64,000 nt of DNA from Catenulispora sp. MAP5-51. Lineage in GTDB: Bacteria; Actinomycetota; Actinomycetes; Streptomycetales; Catenulisporaceae. A program made the translations under genes and the position numbers. Each line of letters opens with the position of its first letter. Position 1 is the stretch's first letter. The stretch is from positions 62,001 through 126,000 of the forward strand of contig NZ_JBGCCH010000019.1 of the NCBI RefSeq assembly GCF_041261205.1. The letters run 5' to 3'. Under the pieces are notes generated by a model. That model was not told the origin of the DNA. It did not search any database and saw nothing but the letters and a program-made list of their open reading frames with translations. This document shows positions 8,704 to 18,115 of this stretch, piece after piece.

Positions 8704-11700
8704 GTGCAGGGATGGTGCGTCATCGGGAGTGTCTGGGAGTCGGAGTGGGGGCCCGCGCGGGCCCGGGAGCGGTTCTTCGCCGGTGAGGGTTTCGGTGCGG
8801 GGGTCGCTGGTGGTGGTGTCGGTGCTGGTGGCGGCGGGTTCGGTGTCGTGGCCGGCGCCGGTGCGGTGTTTGGTGGGGCGCTGTTTGGGGCGTCCGGTGG
8901 TGCTTGTGGTGTTGGTGATGCGGGCGGCGCTGCTGGTGTTGCGAGTGCTGCCTCGGGTGCCGTTCCGAGTGGCGCTGGTGGGCCGGTGCGTTCCGGGATC
9001 CTTGCCTCGTGGCGGCGGTGTCGGGCCGGCGGGTTGGGTCCGGAGGATGTGGATCTGCCTTATGCGCCGGACCTTGGTGCTGAGGAGTTGCTCCTGCGGG
9101 CTTCGGCGCCGGTGTTGGAGCGGTTGCACGCCCTGTTGGTCGATATGCCGGTGTGCGTGGTTCTGAGTGATGCGGCCGCGCGGATCCTGGTGCGGCGGGC
9201 AGGGGAGCCGGGATTGAACCGGCATCTGGACGCCGTGCAGTTGGCGGAGGGGTTCAGCTATCACGAGACCGATGCCGGGACCAACGGGATCGGGACGGCT
9301 TTGGCCGAGGGGCGTCCGGCCGTGGTGCTGGCGGGCGAGCACTTCGCCGATCGGTTCCTGGCCTTTGTCTGTGCCGGTGTGCCGATCCGGGATCCGTTCA
9401 GCGGGCGGATCCGGGGAGTGGTGGATCTCACGTCGTGGCGGCGGGATGCCAGTCCGCTGATGGCGGCGTTGGCGGCGGAGGCCGCGGAGAACATCGAGCT
9501 GCGGTTGCTGGAGCAGTACTCGGTGAAGGAGCGCAGGCTGTTGGCGCAGGCACGGCGGGCCGGCGGGCTCGTGGTGGGCCGGGCCGACGCTTCGGCCGCC
9601 GACGGCGGCGAACGGAACGACGAGGCCGGCGGCGCGCGGCGGACCCGGGGCGAGCTCGTGCTCGCCTCCCGGGCCCGGCCCGGCGCCGGTGCCGAGGCCG
9701 GCCACGGCGAACGCCGCGACCGGCACCTCGTACGGGGCAAGGCGGCCGAGCTGGTCGCGTCGGCCAAGCGCGACGTGGTGACCATCCCGTTGCCCGGCGG
9801 CCGCCACGCCAAGCTCACGGCCCGCACCGGTCGCACCGCGGCCGGCACGGAGGTGGTCACGGTGGAAGCGGAGATGACGAGCGGCAGGACGACGGGCGGG
9901 GGTGTGGGTGCGGGTGCGGGTGCCCCGGTGAGTGCACCAGCAAGGCTGCCGGCCGCCCGGACGCCGGAAGACGTAGCCCGGCGATTAGAGGGCGAGTCGA
10001 AGCGGTTGGCGGATGGGCTGAGGCGGTCGGAGAGCGTGGCGGGGCGATTAGAGGACGAGCTCAGGCAGCCGGAGAGCGCGGCGGGGCACAGGCGGATGGC
10101 GGCCGGAGCCTCGGGCGGAACGCAGGCGGATCAGGCTACTGCGGGACCGGTGGAGGCCTCTCAACCTGCTGGGTCGCAGCCATCCAAAACCCAGGCCCCG
10201 AGTACAGGCGCAGACGGCCCGCCGAGCAACAACAAGCCTCCGAGCACAGACCGTCCATCGAGCACAGACCGTCCATCGAGCACAGACCCCCAGCCCCCGC
10301 ACTCCGCCCTGGTCATGGTCGGCGAGCCGACCGTCGGCCGCATCGCGGTCGCGGCCCGCCAGCGCCTGGCGCTCCTGCTCGACGCCAGCGGCCGGATCGG
10401 CACCACGCTGGACATGGAGCTCACCGGCGGTGAGCTGGCCGAGATCGCGTTGCCGGACTTCGCGCAGCACGTCGCGGTGGATCTGGCGAGCTGGGTCCTG
10501 GACGGCGAGGAGAGCCTTCCGCCCGGCAGTGAGGTGAAGCTGCGGCGGGTGGCCGTGCGGACCATCCGGCGGGGCAAGATGCACCGGGTCGCCGGGGCGC
10601 ACGTCGCCTACAGCGTCGTCACCGCGCAGGCTCGCTGCATGATCGAGCGGCATCCGGTGCTGGACGCGCAGCTCACCGCGGCGACCGCGGGCAAGCGGTG
10701 GGTCGCCGAGGATCCGGACAGCTCCGTGATCGCCGCACCGATCATGGTGCAGGGCGTCGTGCTCGGCGTGGCGTCCTTCTACCGGCTCGGCAACGCCGAT
10801 CCCTTCGACGAGGACGACATCCAGCTGGCCGGCGACCTCGCTTCGCGTGCCGCCGTGTGCCTGGACAACGCGCGCCGGTTCGCGCGGGAGCGGGCCATGG
10901 CGCTGGCGCTGCAACGCAGCCTTCTGCCGCGTGCCTTCCCGAATCAGTGCGCGGTGGAGGTGGCGCACCGCTACCAGCCCGCGCAGGAGGGCGTCGGCGG
11001 CGACTGGTACGACGTGATCCCGTTGTCCGGGGGCCGGGTCGCGCTGGTCGTCGGCGACGTCGTCGGGCACGGCATCCACGCGGCGGCCACGATGGGCCGG
11101 CTGCGCACCGCCGTGCGCAACTTCTGCGCGCTGGACCTGCCGGCGGAGGACCTGCTCAGCCAGCTGGACGCGCTGGTGGAGTCGATGGACGCCGACGAGG
11201 CCGAGGACCAGCGCGGCGTCGGCATCATCGGCGCGACCTGCCTGTACGTGGTCTACGACCCGGTGACCGGCCTGTGCACGGTCGCGGCGGCCGGCCATCC
11301 CTCGCCGGCCGTGGTGGCCCGCGACGGCTCGGTGGAGTACCTGGAGCTGCCGACCGGTCCGCCGCTGGGCCTCGGGGGCTCGGCCTACGAGGCCGTCGAG
11401 CTGCCGATCGACGAGGGCAGCACCCTGGTCCTGTACACCGACGGCCTGGTGGAGAGCCGGGAGCAGGACATCGGGACCGGGCTGGAGCGCCTGCGCGCGG
11501 CCCTGGGCGGCCCGGGACGCGACCCGGAGGAGCTGTGCGCCTCGGCGATCGGCGACCTGCTGCCGGAGCGGCCCTCCGACGACGTCGCGCTGCTGGCCGC
11601 CCGGGCCCGCCGCACGTTGCCGGACCGCGTGGCCACCTGGGACGTGCCGATGACCCCGGAATCGGTGGCCTTCCTGCGCGCCGAGGTGTCCCGGCAACTG

Positions 11701-12006
11701 CGCGCCTGGCGCCTGTCCGAGCTGGTCTTCACCACCGAGCTCGTGGTCAGCGAACTGGTGACGAACGCCATCCGGCACGCGACCGGCCCGGTCGAGCTGC
11801 GCCTGCTCCGCGACAGGGCCCTGATCTGCGAGGTCGCCGACGGCAGCAGCGTCTCCCCGCGCCTGCGCCGCGCGCAGACCCTCGACGAGGGCGGCCGGGG
11901 CCTGTTCCTGGTGGCGCAGCTCTCCCAGAAGTGGGGGACGCGGTACACCGCACGCGGCAAGGTGATCTGGTCCGAGCAGCCGCTGCCGGCGAACGGTGAC
12001 TACTAG
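8704..12006 (+). CDS. GAF-GAF-SpoIIE phosphatase with HATPase domain
   Basis: This is a ~1,100-residue cytoplasmic signalling protein. A Gly/Ala-rich N-terminus leads to a first GAF-like sensor (about residues 100-280, SGILASWRRC to DLTSWRRDAS), as in SgaI/AcoR-type activators. A long low-complexity linker with repeats follows, then a second GAF (about 543-727). The PP2C-type SpoIIE Ser/Thr phosphatase domain (about 726-975) carries metal-binding VGGDWYDV, VVGDVVGHG and the late PSDDVALL. A C-terminal HATPase_c_2 anti-sigma-like kinase domain closes the protein (ELVTNAIRHA, DEGGRGLFLV). Such proteins act in partner-switching control of sigma factors. The start is uncertain: GTG 8704 is in frame but lacks a good ribosome-binding site, and an upstream start at 8620 is possible. 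Confidence 0.85.
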   Translation: MQGWCVIGSVWESEWGPARARERFFAGEGFGAGVAGGGVGAGGGGFGVVAGAGAVFGGALFGASGGACGVGDAGGAAGVASAASGAVPSGAGGPVRSGILASWRRCRAGGLGPEDVDLPYAPDLGAEELLLRASAPVLERLHALLVDMPVCVVLSDAAARILVRRAGEPGLNRHLDAVQLAEGFSYHETDAGTNGIGTALAEGRPAVVLAGEHFADRFLAFVCAGVPIRDPFSGRIRGVVDLTSWRRDASPLMAALAAEAAENIELRLLEQYSVKERRLLAQARRAGGLVVGRADASAADGGERNDEAGGARRTRGELVLASRARPGAGAEAGHGERRDRHLVRGKAAELVASAKRDVVTIPLPGGRHAKLTARTGRTAAGTEVVTVEAEMTSGRTTGGGVGAGAGAPVSAPARLPAARTPEDVARRLEGESKRLADGLRRSESVAGRLEDELRQPESAAGHRRMAAGASGGTQADQATAGPVEASQPAGSQPSKTQAPSTGADGPPSNNKPPSTDRPSSTDRPSSTDPQPPHSALVMVGEPTVGRIAVAARQRLALLLDASGRIGTTLDMELTGGELAEIALPDFAQHVAVDLASWVLDGEESLPPGSEVKLRRVAVRTIRRGKMHRVAGAHVAYSVVTAQARCMIERHPVLDAQLTAATAGKRWVAEDPDSSVIAAPIMVQGVVLGVASFYRLGNADPFDEDDIQLAGDLASRAAVCLDNARRFARERAMALALQRSLLPRAFPNQCAVEVAHRYQPAQEGVGGDWYDVIPLSGGRVALVVGDVVGHGIHAAATMGRLRTAVRNFCALDLPAEDLLSQLDALVESMDADEAEDQRGVGIIGATCLYVVYDPVTGLCTVAAAGHPSPAVVARDGSVEYLELPTGPPLGLGGSAYEAVELPIDEGSTLVLYTDGLVESREQDIGTGLERLRAALGGPGRDPEELCASAIGDLLPERPSDDVALLAARARRTLPDRVATWDVPMTPESVAFLRAEVSRQLRAWRLSELVFTTELVVSELVTNAIRHATGPVELRLLRDRALICEVADGSSVSPRLRRAQTLDEGGRGLFLVAQLSQKWGTRYTARGKVIWSEQPLPANGDY

Positions 12007-12017
12007 AACGGCGATCG

Positions 12018-12707
12018 CTAGAACGGTGGCCAGCTGATCAGGTCCGCCAGCGCCGCGCGGTCCACGACGGCCCGTCCCGTCCGCTGCTGGTAGCGCCGCA
12101 CAAGCTGTCGTTGCTGTCGCCGGATACGAGTCTCGAGAACAAGCCGGCGCCCCGGGCCGGGGAACGCTTCGGCCAGTCCGGCCAGCGCCGCCGCCCGATC
12201 CGCGCCGACAGCGGCCAGCGTCCAAGCGACACCCGGGTCGAGGCAGACCAGCGCCAGCGCCAAGTGCTCAGCGCGGTGCGAGCGTTCTCGCCGTGCCAGC
12301 GCCAATCGCAACGAACTCTCATAGGCCGCCTGCGCGTCTGCGCCGAGCGGCGGGTCCGGCCACGTCATGCGCCGCTGGGCGCGTGCCGCACCGAGCGGGA
12401 ACAACGGCGGACGCCCGACCGGCTGCTCGCTCGGCGCCAGAGTCGGCGCCAGCTCGATGCCCAGCGGTGCCAGCGCCTCCCGGTCGGCTGCCATGCCGGC
12501 GCCGTGCGGTGCGGCGGTGCGCACGGCCTCGCGTGCCGCCTCCGCGGTGGCGCCGTGGCGGGCCAGGACGGACGCGATGGCGCCGTCGGTCTTCGCCAGC
12601 GCCAACAGCAGATGCTCACTGCCGACGCGCGGATGGCCGAGGCTGCGCGCCTCCCGGAACGCATCGGCAAAGACGGCGCGTACGGACGGATCATCTCCAC
12701 GGAACAC
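12018..12707 (-). CDS. Clp N-terminal repeat domain protein
   Basis: This is a 229-residue protein from GTG 12707. The N-terminal half matches the double Clp_N repeat of ClpC/ClpA (FREARSLGHPRVGSEHLLLA, then ASVLARHGATAEAAREAV). A second repeat-like region follows (SLRLALARRERSHRAEHLAL). No AAA+ Walker motifs are present, so it cannot unfold proteins. It probably binds or presents substrates, or acts with the HTH protein encoded 8 bp upstream in the same operon. It is convergent with the SpoIIE gene, with stops only 11 bp apart. Confidence 0.8.
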   Translation of the reverse strand: MFRGDDPSVRAVFADAFREARSLGHPRVGSEHLLLALAKTDGAIASVLARHGATAEAAREAVRTAAPHGAGMAADREALAPLGIELAPTLAPSEQPVGRPPLFPLGAARAQRRMTWPDPPLGADAQAAYESSLRLALARRERSHRAEHLALALVCLDPGVAWTLAAVGADRAAALAGLAEAFPGPGRRLVLETRIRRQQRQLVRRYQQRTGRAVVDRAALADLISWPPF

Positions 12708-12715
12708 GGGGGCAC

Positions 12716-12937
12716 CTAACCCTTCAAAGACCGGTGGTATTTGCGGTGGACGGTCTGCTTGGTCACCCCGAGCCGCTCGGCGATGTCCTGCCACGACCAC
12801 CCGGCCTCCCTGGCGGCGGCGACCCGGTCGGCCTCCACCTGCTCGGCCAGGCGGCGCAGGCGGGCCACGGCGCGCAGGGCGGCGTCGAGATCGTCGCCCC
12901 GGGTGGCTTGTTCGAGGTCTGTGACGGCGTCGGGCAT
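12716..12937 (-). CDS. Small HTH DNA-binding regulator
   Basis: This is a 73-residue protein from ATG 12937. An acidic helical N-terminus is followed by a clear helix-turn-helix, WSWQDIAERLGVTKQTVHRK, and a short basic tail. I prefer this start to the ATG at 12976, which would lie inside the second palindrome. Two near-identical palindromes directly upstream suggest it represses its own operon with the downstream Clp-N protein. HTH plus Clp-N pairs are common in actinomycetes. Confidence 0.8.
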   Translation of the reverse strand: MPDAVTDLEQATRGDDLDAALRAVARLRRLAEQVEADRVAAAREAGWSWQDIAERLGVTKQTVHRKYHRSLKG

Positions 12938-12938
12938 G

Positions 12939-12985
12939 GCGTCAGCATAGGCTGACGCGCGCGAGAGCGTCAACATATGCTGACG
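12939..12985. promoter_or_regulatory. Twin palindromic operators of the HTH/Clp-N operon
   Basis: Two copies of one motif lie 28 bp apart: CGTCAGCATAGGCTGACG (12940-12957, perfect arms) and CGTCAACATATGCTGACG (12968-12985, one arm mismatch). They are immediately upstream of the HTH start. The 28-bp spacing (nearly three helical turns) fits cooperative binding of two dimers to one face of the DNA. Confidence 0.7.
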
Positions 12986-13000
12986 GCGAAGGCCGCGACC

Positions 13001-13048
13001 GCCTCAGACCCCGATCGCCTCAGACCCCGGCAGCCTCAGACCCCGGCG
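13001..13048. repeat. Three 16-bp tandem repeats
   Basis: The unit GCCTCAGACCCCGNNN occurs three times head to tail. The last unit and a half run into the 3' end of the acetyltransferase gene, supplying its stop region. Confidence 0.7.
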
Positions 13049-13506
13049 GCCTTCTCCAGATGCACCAGCTCGACACCGTCCGCCAACGGCTCCCGCCGAC
13101 TCTCGCGATAGCCCAACCGCTCGTACAGCCGGATGTTCGCGACGCTCAGATGCCCGGTGAACAACGCGAAGCGCTCGATACCGGCCGGCGCCTGCCGTTC
13201 CAGCTCCGCGAGCAGTTGCGTACCGATCCCACGCCCCTGCGCGTCAGGTGCGACCGCCACACGCCCGATGCGCCATACCGTTCCGTCGCGCCGGGCGCGG
13301 GCGCTGCCGATGATCCGACCGCCGCCGACGGCCTTCAACGCAAAGCTCTGATTCAGCTCGGCCCGAAGTTCATCAAAGGTCTGCGTCAGTGGCGGCAGGA
13401 AGCAGTCCTTGTACAGCTGCGCTTCGCTGACGTAGCAGGCCCGTTGCAAGGTCAGGAGCTCACCGGCGTCGGCGAGATCGACGCGGTGGATCGCGATGTC
13501 CGTCAT
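13036..13506 (-). CDS. GNAT-family N-acetyltransferase
   Basis: This is a 156-residue single-domain protein. The acetyl-CoA-binding motif A is clear: IGRVAVAPDAQGRGIGTQLL (R/Q-x-x-G-x-G/A pattern), followed by motif B with IRLYERLGY. The N-terminus (LLTLQRACYVSEAQLY) is typical of small-molecule GNATs. It is monocistronic and diverges from the GH3 gene at 13641. The acceptor substrate is unknown. Confidence 0.88.
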   Translation of the reverse strand: MTDIAIHRVDLADAGELLTLQRACYVSEAQLYKDCFLPPLTQTFDELRAELNQSFALKAVGGGRIIGSARARRDGTVWRIGRVAVAPDAQGRGIGTQLLAELERQAPAGIERFALFTGHLSVANIRLYERLGYRESRREPLADGVELVHLEKAAGV

Positions 13507-13572
13507 GGATCGGAAGCGTAGCGATGCATTGACAGCGTCTCGTCACGGGTGTTTCATCCGGGTTACCGCCCT

Positions 13573-13597
13573 GTTTTGTTGATGCCGATAACAAAAC
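13573..13597. promoter_or_regulatory. Inverted repeat upstream of beta-glucosidase, candidate operator
   Basis: GTTTTGTT (13573-13580) and AACAAAAC (13590-13597) flank a 9-bp centre. The AT-rich arms stand out in this GC-rich region and lie about 45 bp before the GH3 start, where a sugar-responsive repressor could act. Confidence 0.45.
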
Positions 13598-13640
13598 CTC
13601 CTGCACAGCTGCCCCGCTCTCGCATGCCCTGGGAGGCACG

Positions 13641-16600
13641 ATGTCCAGTACGGCAAAACCCCGGCTCGGCCGGGTCCGTGTGGCGATTTCGCTGGCCGCG
13701 TTGTCCGCGTCCGTGATCGCGACCTATTCGGCCACGCAGGGGGCGCAGGCCGCCCCGGCCGCCTCGGCGGCGTCCACCGCGTGTCCGTGGGTGGGCTCCA
13801 GTGCGCCGATCCCGCAGCGCGTGAGCCAGTTGCTGTCGCACATGACGCTGGCGCAGAAGGTCCAGCTGATGACCGGATCCAACGGTTCGAGTTACGTCGG
13901 GTTCACACCGTCCATCGGTGCGCTGTGCATCCCGGCGATGAACCTGGAGGACGGGCCGGCCGGCGTCGCCGACGGCATGAACGACGTCACCCAACTGCCC
14001 GCGCCGGTCGACGTCGCGGCGACCTTCGACACCTCCGCCGAGCAGAGCTTCGGCCAGGTGATCGGCGGCGAGGAGGCGGCCAAGGGCACCACGGTGGACC
14101 TGGGGCCGACCATCAACATCGTGCGCGACCCGCGCTGGGGCCGGGCCTTCGAGTCGGTCGGCGAGGACCCGTACCTCAACGGCCAGATGGGCGCCGCCGA
14201 CATCCGGGGCGTGCAGTCGACCGGGACGATGGCGCAGGTCAAGCATCTGGCTGCGTACAACCAGGAGACCAACCGGAACACGCCGTCGGACAACGTGATC
14301 GCCAGCGACCAGACGCTGCAGGAGATCTACGAGCCCGCGTTCCAGACCTCGGTGCAGAAGGGCGCCGCGTCGTCGGTGATGTGCTCCTACAGCACCATCA
14401 ACGGCACCTACGCCTGTCAGAACCCGACGATCCTGAACACCGTGCTGCGCCAGGAGTTCGGCTTCAACGGCTTCGTCACCTCCGACTGGGGCGCCACCCA
14501 CGCCGGCGCGGCCTCGGTCAACGCGGGTCTCGACCAGGACATGCCGGGGGACAGCACCTACTTCGGCAGCGCCCTGATATCGGCGGTCAACTCCGGCCAG
14601 GTGTCCCAGGCGGCGATCAACACCTCGGTCACCCGGATCCTCACCCAGGACTTCGCCTTCGGCCTGTTCGACAAGCCCCCGACGGGCTCCCCGGCCGCCA
14701 CCGCGACCGGCACCGCCAACCAGGCGGCCGGCGAACACCTGGCGGAGCAGGGCACCGTGCTCCTGAAGAACTCCGGCAACGTGCTGCCGTTCGGATCCGG
14801 CGACACCTCCATCGCCGTCATCGGCGCCGACGCCTCGACCAGCGTGCAGTCCGCCGGCGGCGGCAGCGCCTCGGTGAACTCCAGCGGCACGGTCACGCCC
14901 TTGCAGGGCATCACCAGCGCGGCCCCGTCCGGGACCACGGTGGCCTACGACAGCGGGTCCTCGTCCAGCTCGGCGGCGGCGCTCGCGGCGAAGTCCAGCG
15001 TCGCAGTGGTCTTCGTCAGCACCTCGGAATCCGAGGGCAGCGACCTGTCGAGCATCGACCTGTCCAGCGCCGACAACTCGCTGATCTCCGCGGTGGCAGC
15101 CGCCAACCCCAACACCATCGTGGTGCTGAACACCGGCTCGGCGGTCACCATGCCGTGGCTCTCCTCGGTCAAGGGCGTCCTCGAGGCCTGGTACCCGGGC
15201 CAGAGCGACGGCACCGCGATCGCGAACATCCTGTACGGGACGACCAACCCCTCCGGCCACCTGCCGGTGACGTTCCCGACCTCGCTGTCCCAGGTCCCGG
15301 CGAGCACCAGCGCGCAGTGGCCGGGCGTCAACGGCCAGGTGCAGTACTCCGAGGGCGTGGACGTCGGCTACCGCTGGTACGACAGCCACAACCTGACGCC
15401 GCTGTTCCCGTTCGGCTACGGCCTGTCCTACACCAGCTTCTCCTACTCGAACCTGCACATCAGCGCCCTGCCACAGGGCGGCACCGCCACCGTGACCGCG
15501 ACGGTGACCAACACCGGCTCCCGGGCCGGCGCGGACGTCGCGCAGCTGTACGTGAGCGACCCGGACGCCTCCGGCCAGCCGCCGCGGCAGCTGGAGGGCT
15601 TCGCGAAGGTGAACCTGCAGCCCGGCCAGAGCCAGACCGTCTCCTTCCCCCTGACCGAGCAGAACCTGCGCTACTGGAATACGAGCACTGACAACTGGGC
15701 CACCAGCACCGGCACCTACGGCATCGCGGTCGGCGACGCCGACTCCACCAGTGCCCTGACACTGTCCGGCACCCTGTCGGTCGCGGCGAACCAGCTCGGC
15801 CAGCCGGTGAGCGTCACCACCCCGGGCCCGCAGGAGGGCGTGGCCGGCACCGCCGTCTCGGTGCAGGTCACGGCAGCCGACACCACGTCCGGCCAGACGC
15901 CGACGTTCAGCGCGACCGGCCTGCCGGCCGGCGTGTCGATCTCGTCCTCCGGCCAGATCACCGGCACACCGACCACCGCCGGCACCACCACCGCCGACGT
16001 GACCGCAACCGACGCCAACGGCGCCCGGGCCACGACCAGCTTCGTCTGGACCGTCGCCGCCACCTCGGCCGGAGTCCCGACAACGCCGCTGGTGGGCTAC
16101 CAGGGCCTGTGCTTGGACGTGGCCTCGGCGAACAACGCCGACGGCACCGCCGTCCAGGTCTACACCTGCAACGGCACCAACTCCCAGCAGTGGACCGAGG
16201 AGGCGGACGGCACGGTCCACTCGCTGGGCAAGTGCCTGGACATCACCGCCGCCGGCACCGCGAACGGCACAGCGGTGGACCTGTACACCTGCAACGGAAC
16301 CGGCGCACAGCAGTGGCAGCCCCAGTCCGACGGAACCCTGCGCAACCCGGCCTCCGGCCGCTGCCTGGACGACACCGGCTCCGGCGGCTCCGGCACGAAG
16401 GCGGAGATCTACGACTGCTCCGCCGCAGCGAACCAGATCTGGAAGTCGCCCGCAGGCTCCTCCTCGACCACCGGCACCGGCCAGATCACCGGCTACCAGG
16501 GCCTGTGCGTGGACGTACGAAGCGCGAACAACGCGGACGGCACCCCGGTCCAGGTCTACACCTGCAACGGAACCAACGCCCAGCAATGGACCGTGGAATC

Positions 16601-16850
16601 GAACAACACCCTGCAGGCCCTGGGCAAATGCCTGGACGTGAACGCCGCCGGCACCGCAAACGGAACCCTGGTCCAGCTGTACACCTGCAACGGAACCGTC
16701 GCCCAGGTCTGGCAGCCCCAGACCAACGGCACCCTGGTGAACCCACACTCCGGCCGCTGCCTGGACGACACCGGCTCCGGCGGATCGGGCACCCAGTTGC
16801 AGATCTGGGACTGCTCGGGCGCCGCGAACCAGAAGTGGACACTGCCGTAA
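13641..16850 (+). CDS. Secreted GH3 beta-glucosidase/xylosidase with two ricin-B lectin domains
   Basis: This is a 1,069-residue exported glycosidase. A signal peptide (basic n-region, hydrophobic core, AQAA-type cleavage around residue 38) precedes the GH3 N-domain (about 55-330), with catalytic nucleophile Asp282 in FVTSDWGATH. The GH3 C-domain (about 370-610) and an FnIII-like domain (FPFGYGLSYTSFSY, about 590-710) follow. Then come an Ig-like putative domain (about 730-800, GLPAGVSISSSGQITGTP) and two ricin-B/CBM13 trefoils (about 815-935 and 945-1069) with repeated QQW-type and CLD motifs. The two lectin copies are close duplicates. It probably releases sugars from plant or fungal polysaccharides. 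GGGAGG precedes the ATG. Confidence 0.9.
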   Translation: MSSTAKPRLGRVRVAISLAALSASVIATYSATQGAQAAPAASAASTACPWVGSSAPIPQRVSQLLSHMTLAQKVQLMTGSNGSSYVGFTPSIGALCIPAMNLEDGPAGVADGMNDVTQLPAPVDVAATFDTSAEQSFGQVIGGEEAAKGTTVDLGPTINIVRDPRWGRAFESVGEDPYLNGQMGAADIRGVQSTGTMAQVKHLAAYNQETNRNTPSDNVIASDQTLQEIYEPAFQTSVQKGAASSVMCSYSTINGTYACQNPTILNTVLRQEFGFNGFVTSDWGATHAGAASVNAGLDQDMPGDSTYFGSALISAVNSGQVSQAAINTSVTRILTQDFAFGLFDKPPTGSPAATATGTANQAAGEHLAEQGTVLLKNSGNVLPFGSGDTSIAVIGADASTSVQSAGGGSASVNSSGTVTPLQGITSAAPSGTTVAYDSGSSSSSAAALAAKSSVAVVFVSTSESEGSDLSSIDLSSADNSLISAVAAANPNTIVVLNTGSAVTMPWLSSVKGVLEAWYPGQSDGTAIANILYGTTNPSGHLPVTFPTSLSQVPASTSAQWPGVNGQVQYSEGVDVGYRWYDSHNLTPLFPFGYGLSYTSFSYSNLHISALPQGGTATVTATVTNTGSRAGADVAQLYVSDPDASGQPPRQLEGFAKVNLQPGQSQTVSFPLTEQNLRYWNTSTDNWATSTGTYGIAVGDADSTSALTLSGTLSVAANQLGQPVSVTTPGPQEGVAGTAVSVQVTAADTTSGQTPTFSATGLPAGVSISSSGQITGTPTTAGTTTADVTATDANGARATTSFVWTVAATSAGVPTTPLVGYQGLCLDVASANNADGTAVQVYTCNGTNSQQWTEEADGTVHSLGKCLDITAAGTANGTAVDLYTCNGTGAQQWQPQSDGTLRNPASGRCLDDTGSGGSGTKAEIYDCSAAANQIWKSPAGSSSTTGTGQITGYQGLCVDVRSANNADGTPVQVYTCNGTNAQQWTVESNNTLQALGKCLDVNAAGTANGTLVQLYTCNGTVAQVWQPQTNGTLVNPHSGRCLDDTGSGGSGTQLQIWDCSGAANQKWTLP

Positions 16851-16879
16851 CGCGGTAGGGGAGTTCGCTGAGCACTGCC

Positions 16880-16920
16880 AGCCCGCGCCGGGGACCGAAC
16901 ATCGGTCCCCGGCGCGGGCT
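16880..16920 (+). terminator. Strong hairpin terminator after GH3 gene
   Basis: A perfect 19-bp GC-rich stem (16880-16898 with 16902-16920) closes a 3-nt loop, 30 bp after the GH3 stop, and is followed by TTGTTG. Confidence 0.85.
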
Positions 16921-17599
16921 TGTTGCGGCGGTTGCAAAGCGGTTGGCGCCAACGCGGCGACAGAGGTCGACGATCGAGGACTGACCACGGTGTGACACGT
17001 GGATCCCGCATCCCATGGAGGGGTTTTTGTTCGGGGGACCCGGAACATGGCGACCACAAGCAGCACCGCCACCGAACAACGCAACGCGCCCACGCACGAA
17101 GACAAAGCCGAACAGTCGCGGGCCGCCGCCTTCAGGAGGTCCGCAGGGGGCGCCCCCCGCTGTAGAGCGCCCGCCGGAGGCACCTGCCTTTGATCTTAGG
17201 CACCCACCAAACGCGGCAGACACCCGCCCGCATGACGCATGCGCAGTGACTCGGACCGGCGCGCGGTCGTGAACACGCGAACCGCCGGCCGCCAGCCGCC
17301 AACGCGAAACGAGCGGCTCAGCCGAACTGCGCCACCAGCGGATCCCGTAAATCGTGCGCGAAGCCGTAGAAATAGCCTTAAAGGCACAAACAGACGTGCC
17401 TTTTGTATGAGTCGGCAACAAGAACCAAGAACCAAGACGAGAACCAGAACCGAGCTGCCATCGACCCTCGAGATATCAGGCCCCATCGCACGGCCGCCGC
17501 GGAGACGATCTATCCTCCAGGCAACCCAGCGGAATCCCACCCTCGTCGATACGACGGCATGCAAGACGCCGAACGGGATTCCATGAAGGGCAGGGGTGG
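16921..17599. other. Gene-poor intergenic region
   Basis: I see no convincing gene here. Open frames exist but lack codon bias, domains and ribosome-binding sites. The stretch holds a copy of a dispersed repeat (17179-17277), an AT-rich hairpin (AAAGGCAC/GTGCCTTT, 17380-17403) and short AAGAACC repeats (about 17420-17450). The sigma-factor promoter is presumably in the last 150 bp. Confidence 0.6.
17179..17277 (+). repeat. Dispersed ~99-bp intergenic repeat, copy 1
   Basis: It matches 50695-50793 over the same length. Shared blocks include CCCACCAAACGCGGC, TGCGCAGTGACTC and GCGCGCGGTCGTG, with diverged bases between. Both copies are intergenic, so this is a mobile or structured non-coding repeat rather than a shared gene. 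Confidence 0.7.
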
Positions 17600-18115
17600 A
17601 TGCGGGGACCGGACGAGGCGGAGTTCGACGAACTCGTCGCCGGGCGGGCGCACGCGTTGCGGCGGACCGCCTATCTGATGTGCGGCGACTGGCACCAGGC
17701 GGAGGACCTGGTGCAGGTCACCTTCATGAAGCTGCACGCCTCCTGGCACCGCATCCAGCGCCACGAGGCGTTCGACGCCTACCTGCGCAAGACGCTCCTG
17801 CGCTCCTGCATCGACGAGAAGCGTCGCGCGCGCTGGCGGCGGGAGGCGCCCACGGACGTGCTGCCGGAGGTGGCCGATCCGGCGCCGGAGCCGGATGGGG
17901 TGCGCGATGTGCTGGTCGCCGGATTGCGGCAGCTGCCGCCCAGGCAGCGGGCGACGCTGGTGCTGCGCTACTTCGAGGACCTGAGTGTGGAGGAGACCGC
18001 CCGGGTCCTCGGCTGCTCGACCGGGACCGTGAAGAGCCAGACGTCCAAGGGCCTGACTACCCTGCGCACCATCGTCGACCCGACCCATCTCGCCCGGACG
18101 GAGGAACTCGCGTGA
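17600..18115 (+). CDS. SigE-family RNA polymerase sigma factor
   Basis: This is a 171-residue ECF-type sigma factor of the actinobacterial SigE/SigM-like group. Region 2 contains RRTAYLMCGDWHQAEDLVQV with the promoter-melting helix after it. Region 4 has LPPRQRATLVLRYFEDLSVE followed by the HTH ARVLGCSTGTVKSQTSKG. Region 3 is absent, as expected. ATG 17600 gives the normal family length. The stop overlaps the next gene in a GTGA arrangement, the usual arrangement for a sigma factor and its membrane-bound partner or anti-sigma. Confidence 0.9.
   Translation: MRGPDEAEFDELVAGRAHALRRTAYLMCGDWHQAEDLVQVTFMKLHASWHRIQRHEAFDAYLRKTLLRSCIDEKRRARWRREAPTDVLPEVADPAPEPDGVRDVLVAGLRQLPPRQRATLVLRYFEDLSVEETARVLGCSTGTVKSQTSKGLTTLRTIVDPTHLARTEELA

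Noticed and set aside
13563-17183. A 1,206-residue open frame antisense to the GH3 gene
   Set aside because: It mirrors the codon bias of the beta-glucosidase, has repetitive Arg/Gly/Val composition, no domains and no ribosome-binding site. Typical shadow frame in high-GC DNA.
17015-17272. Possible 85-residue gene in the region after GH3
   Set aside because: Pro/Arg-rich, no conserved motif, no ribosome-binding site, and it runs through the dispersed repeat.
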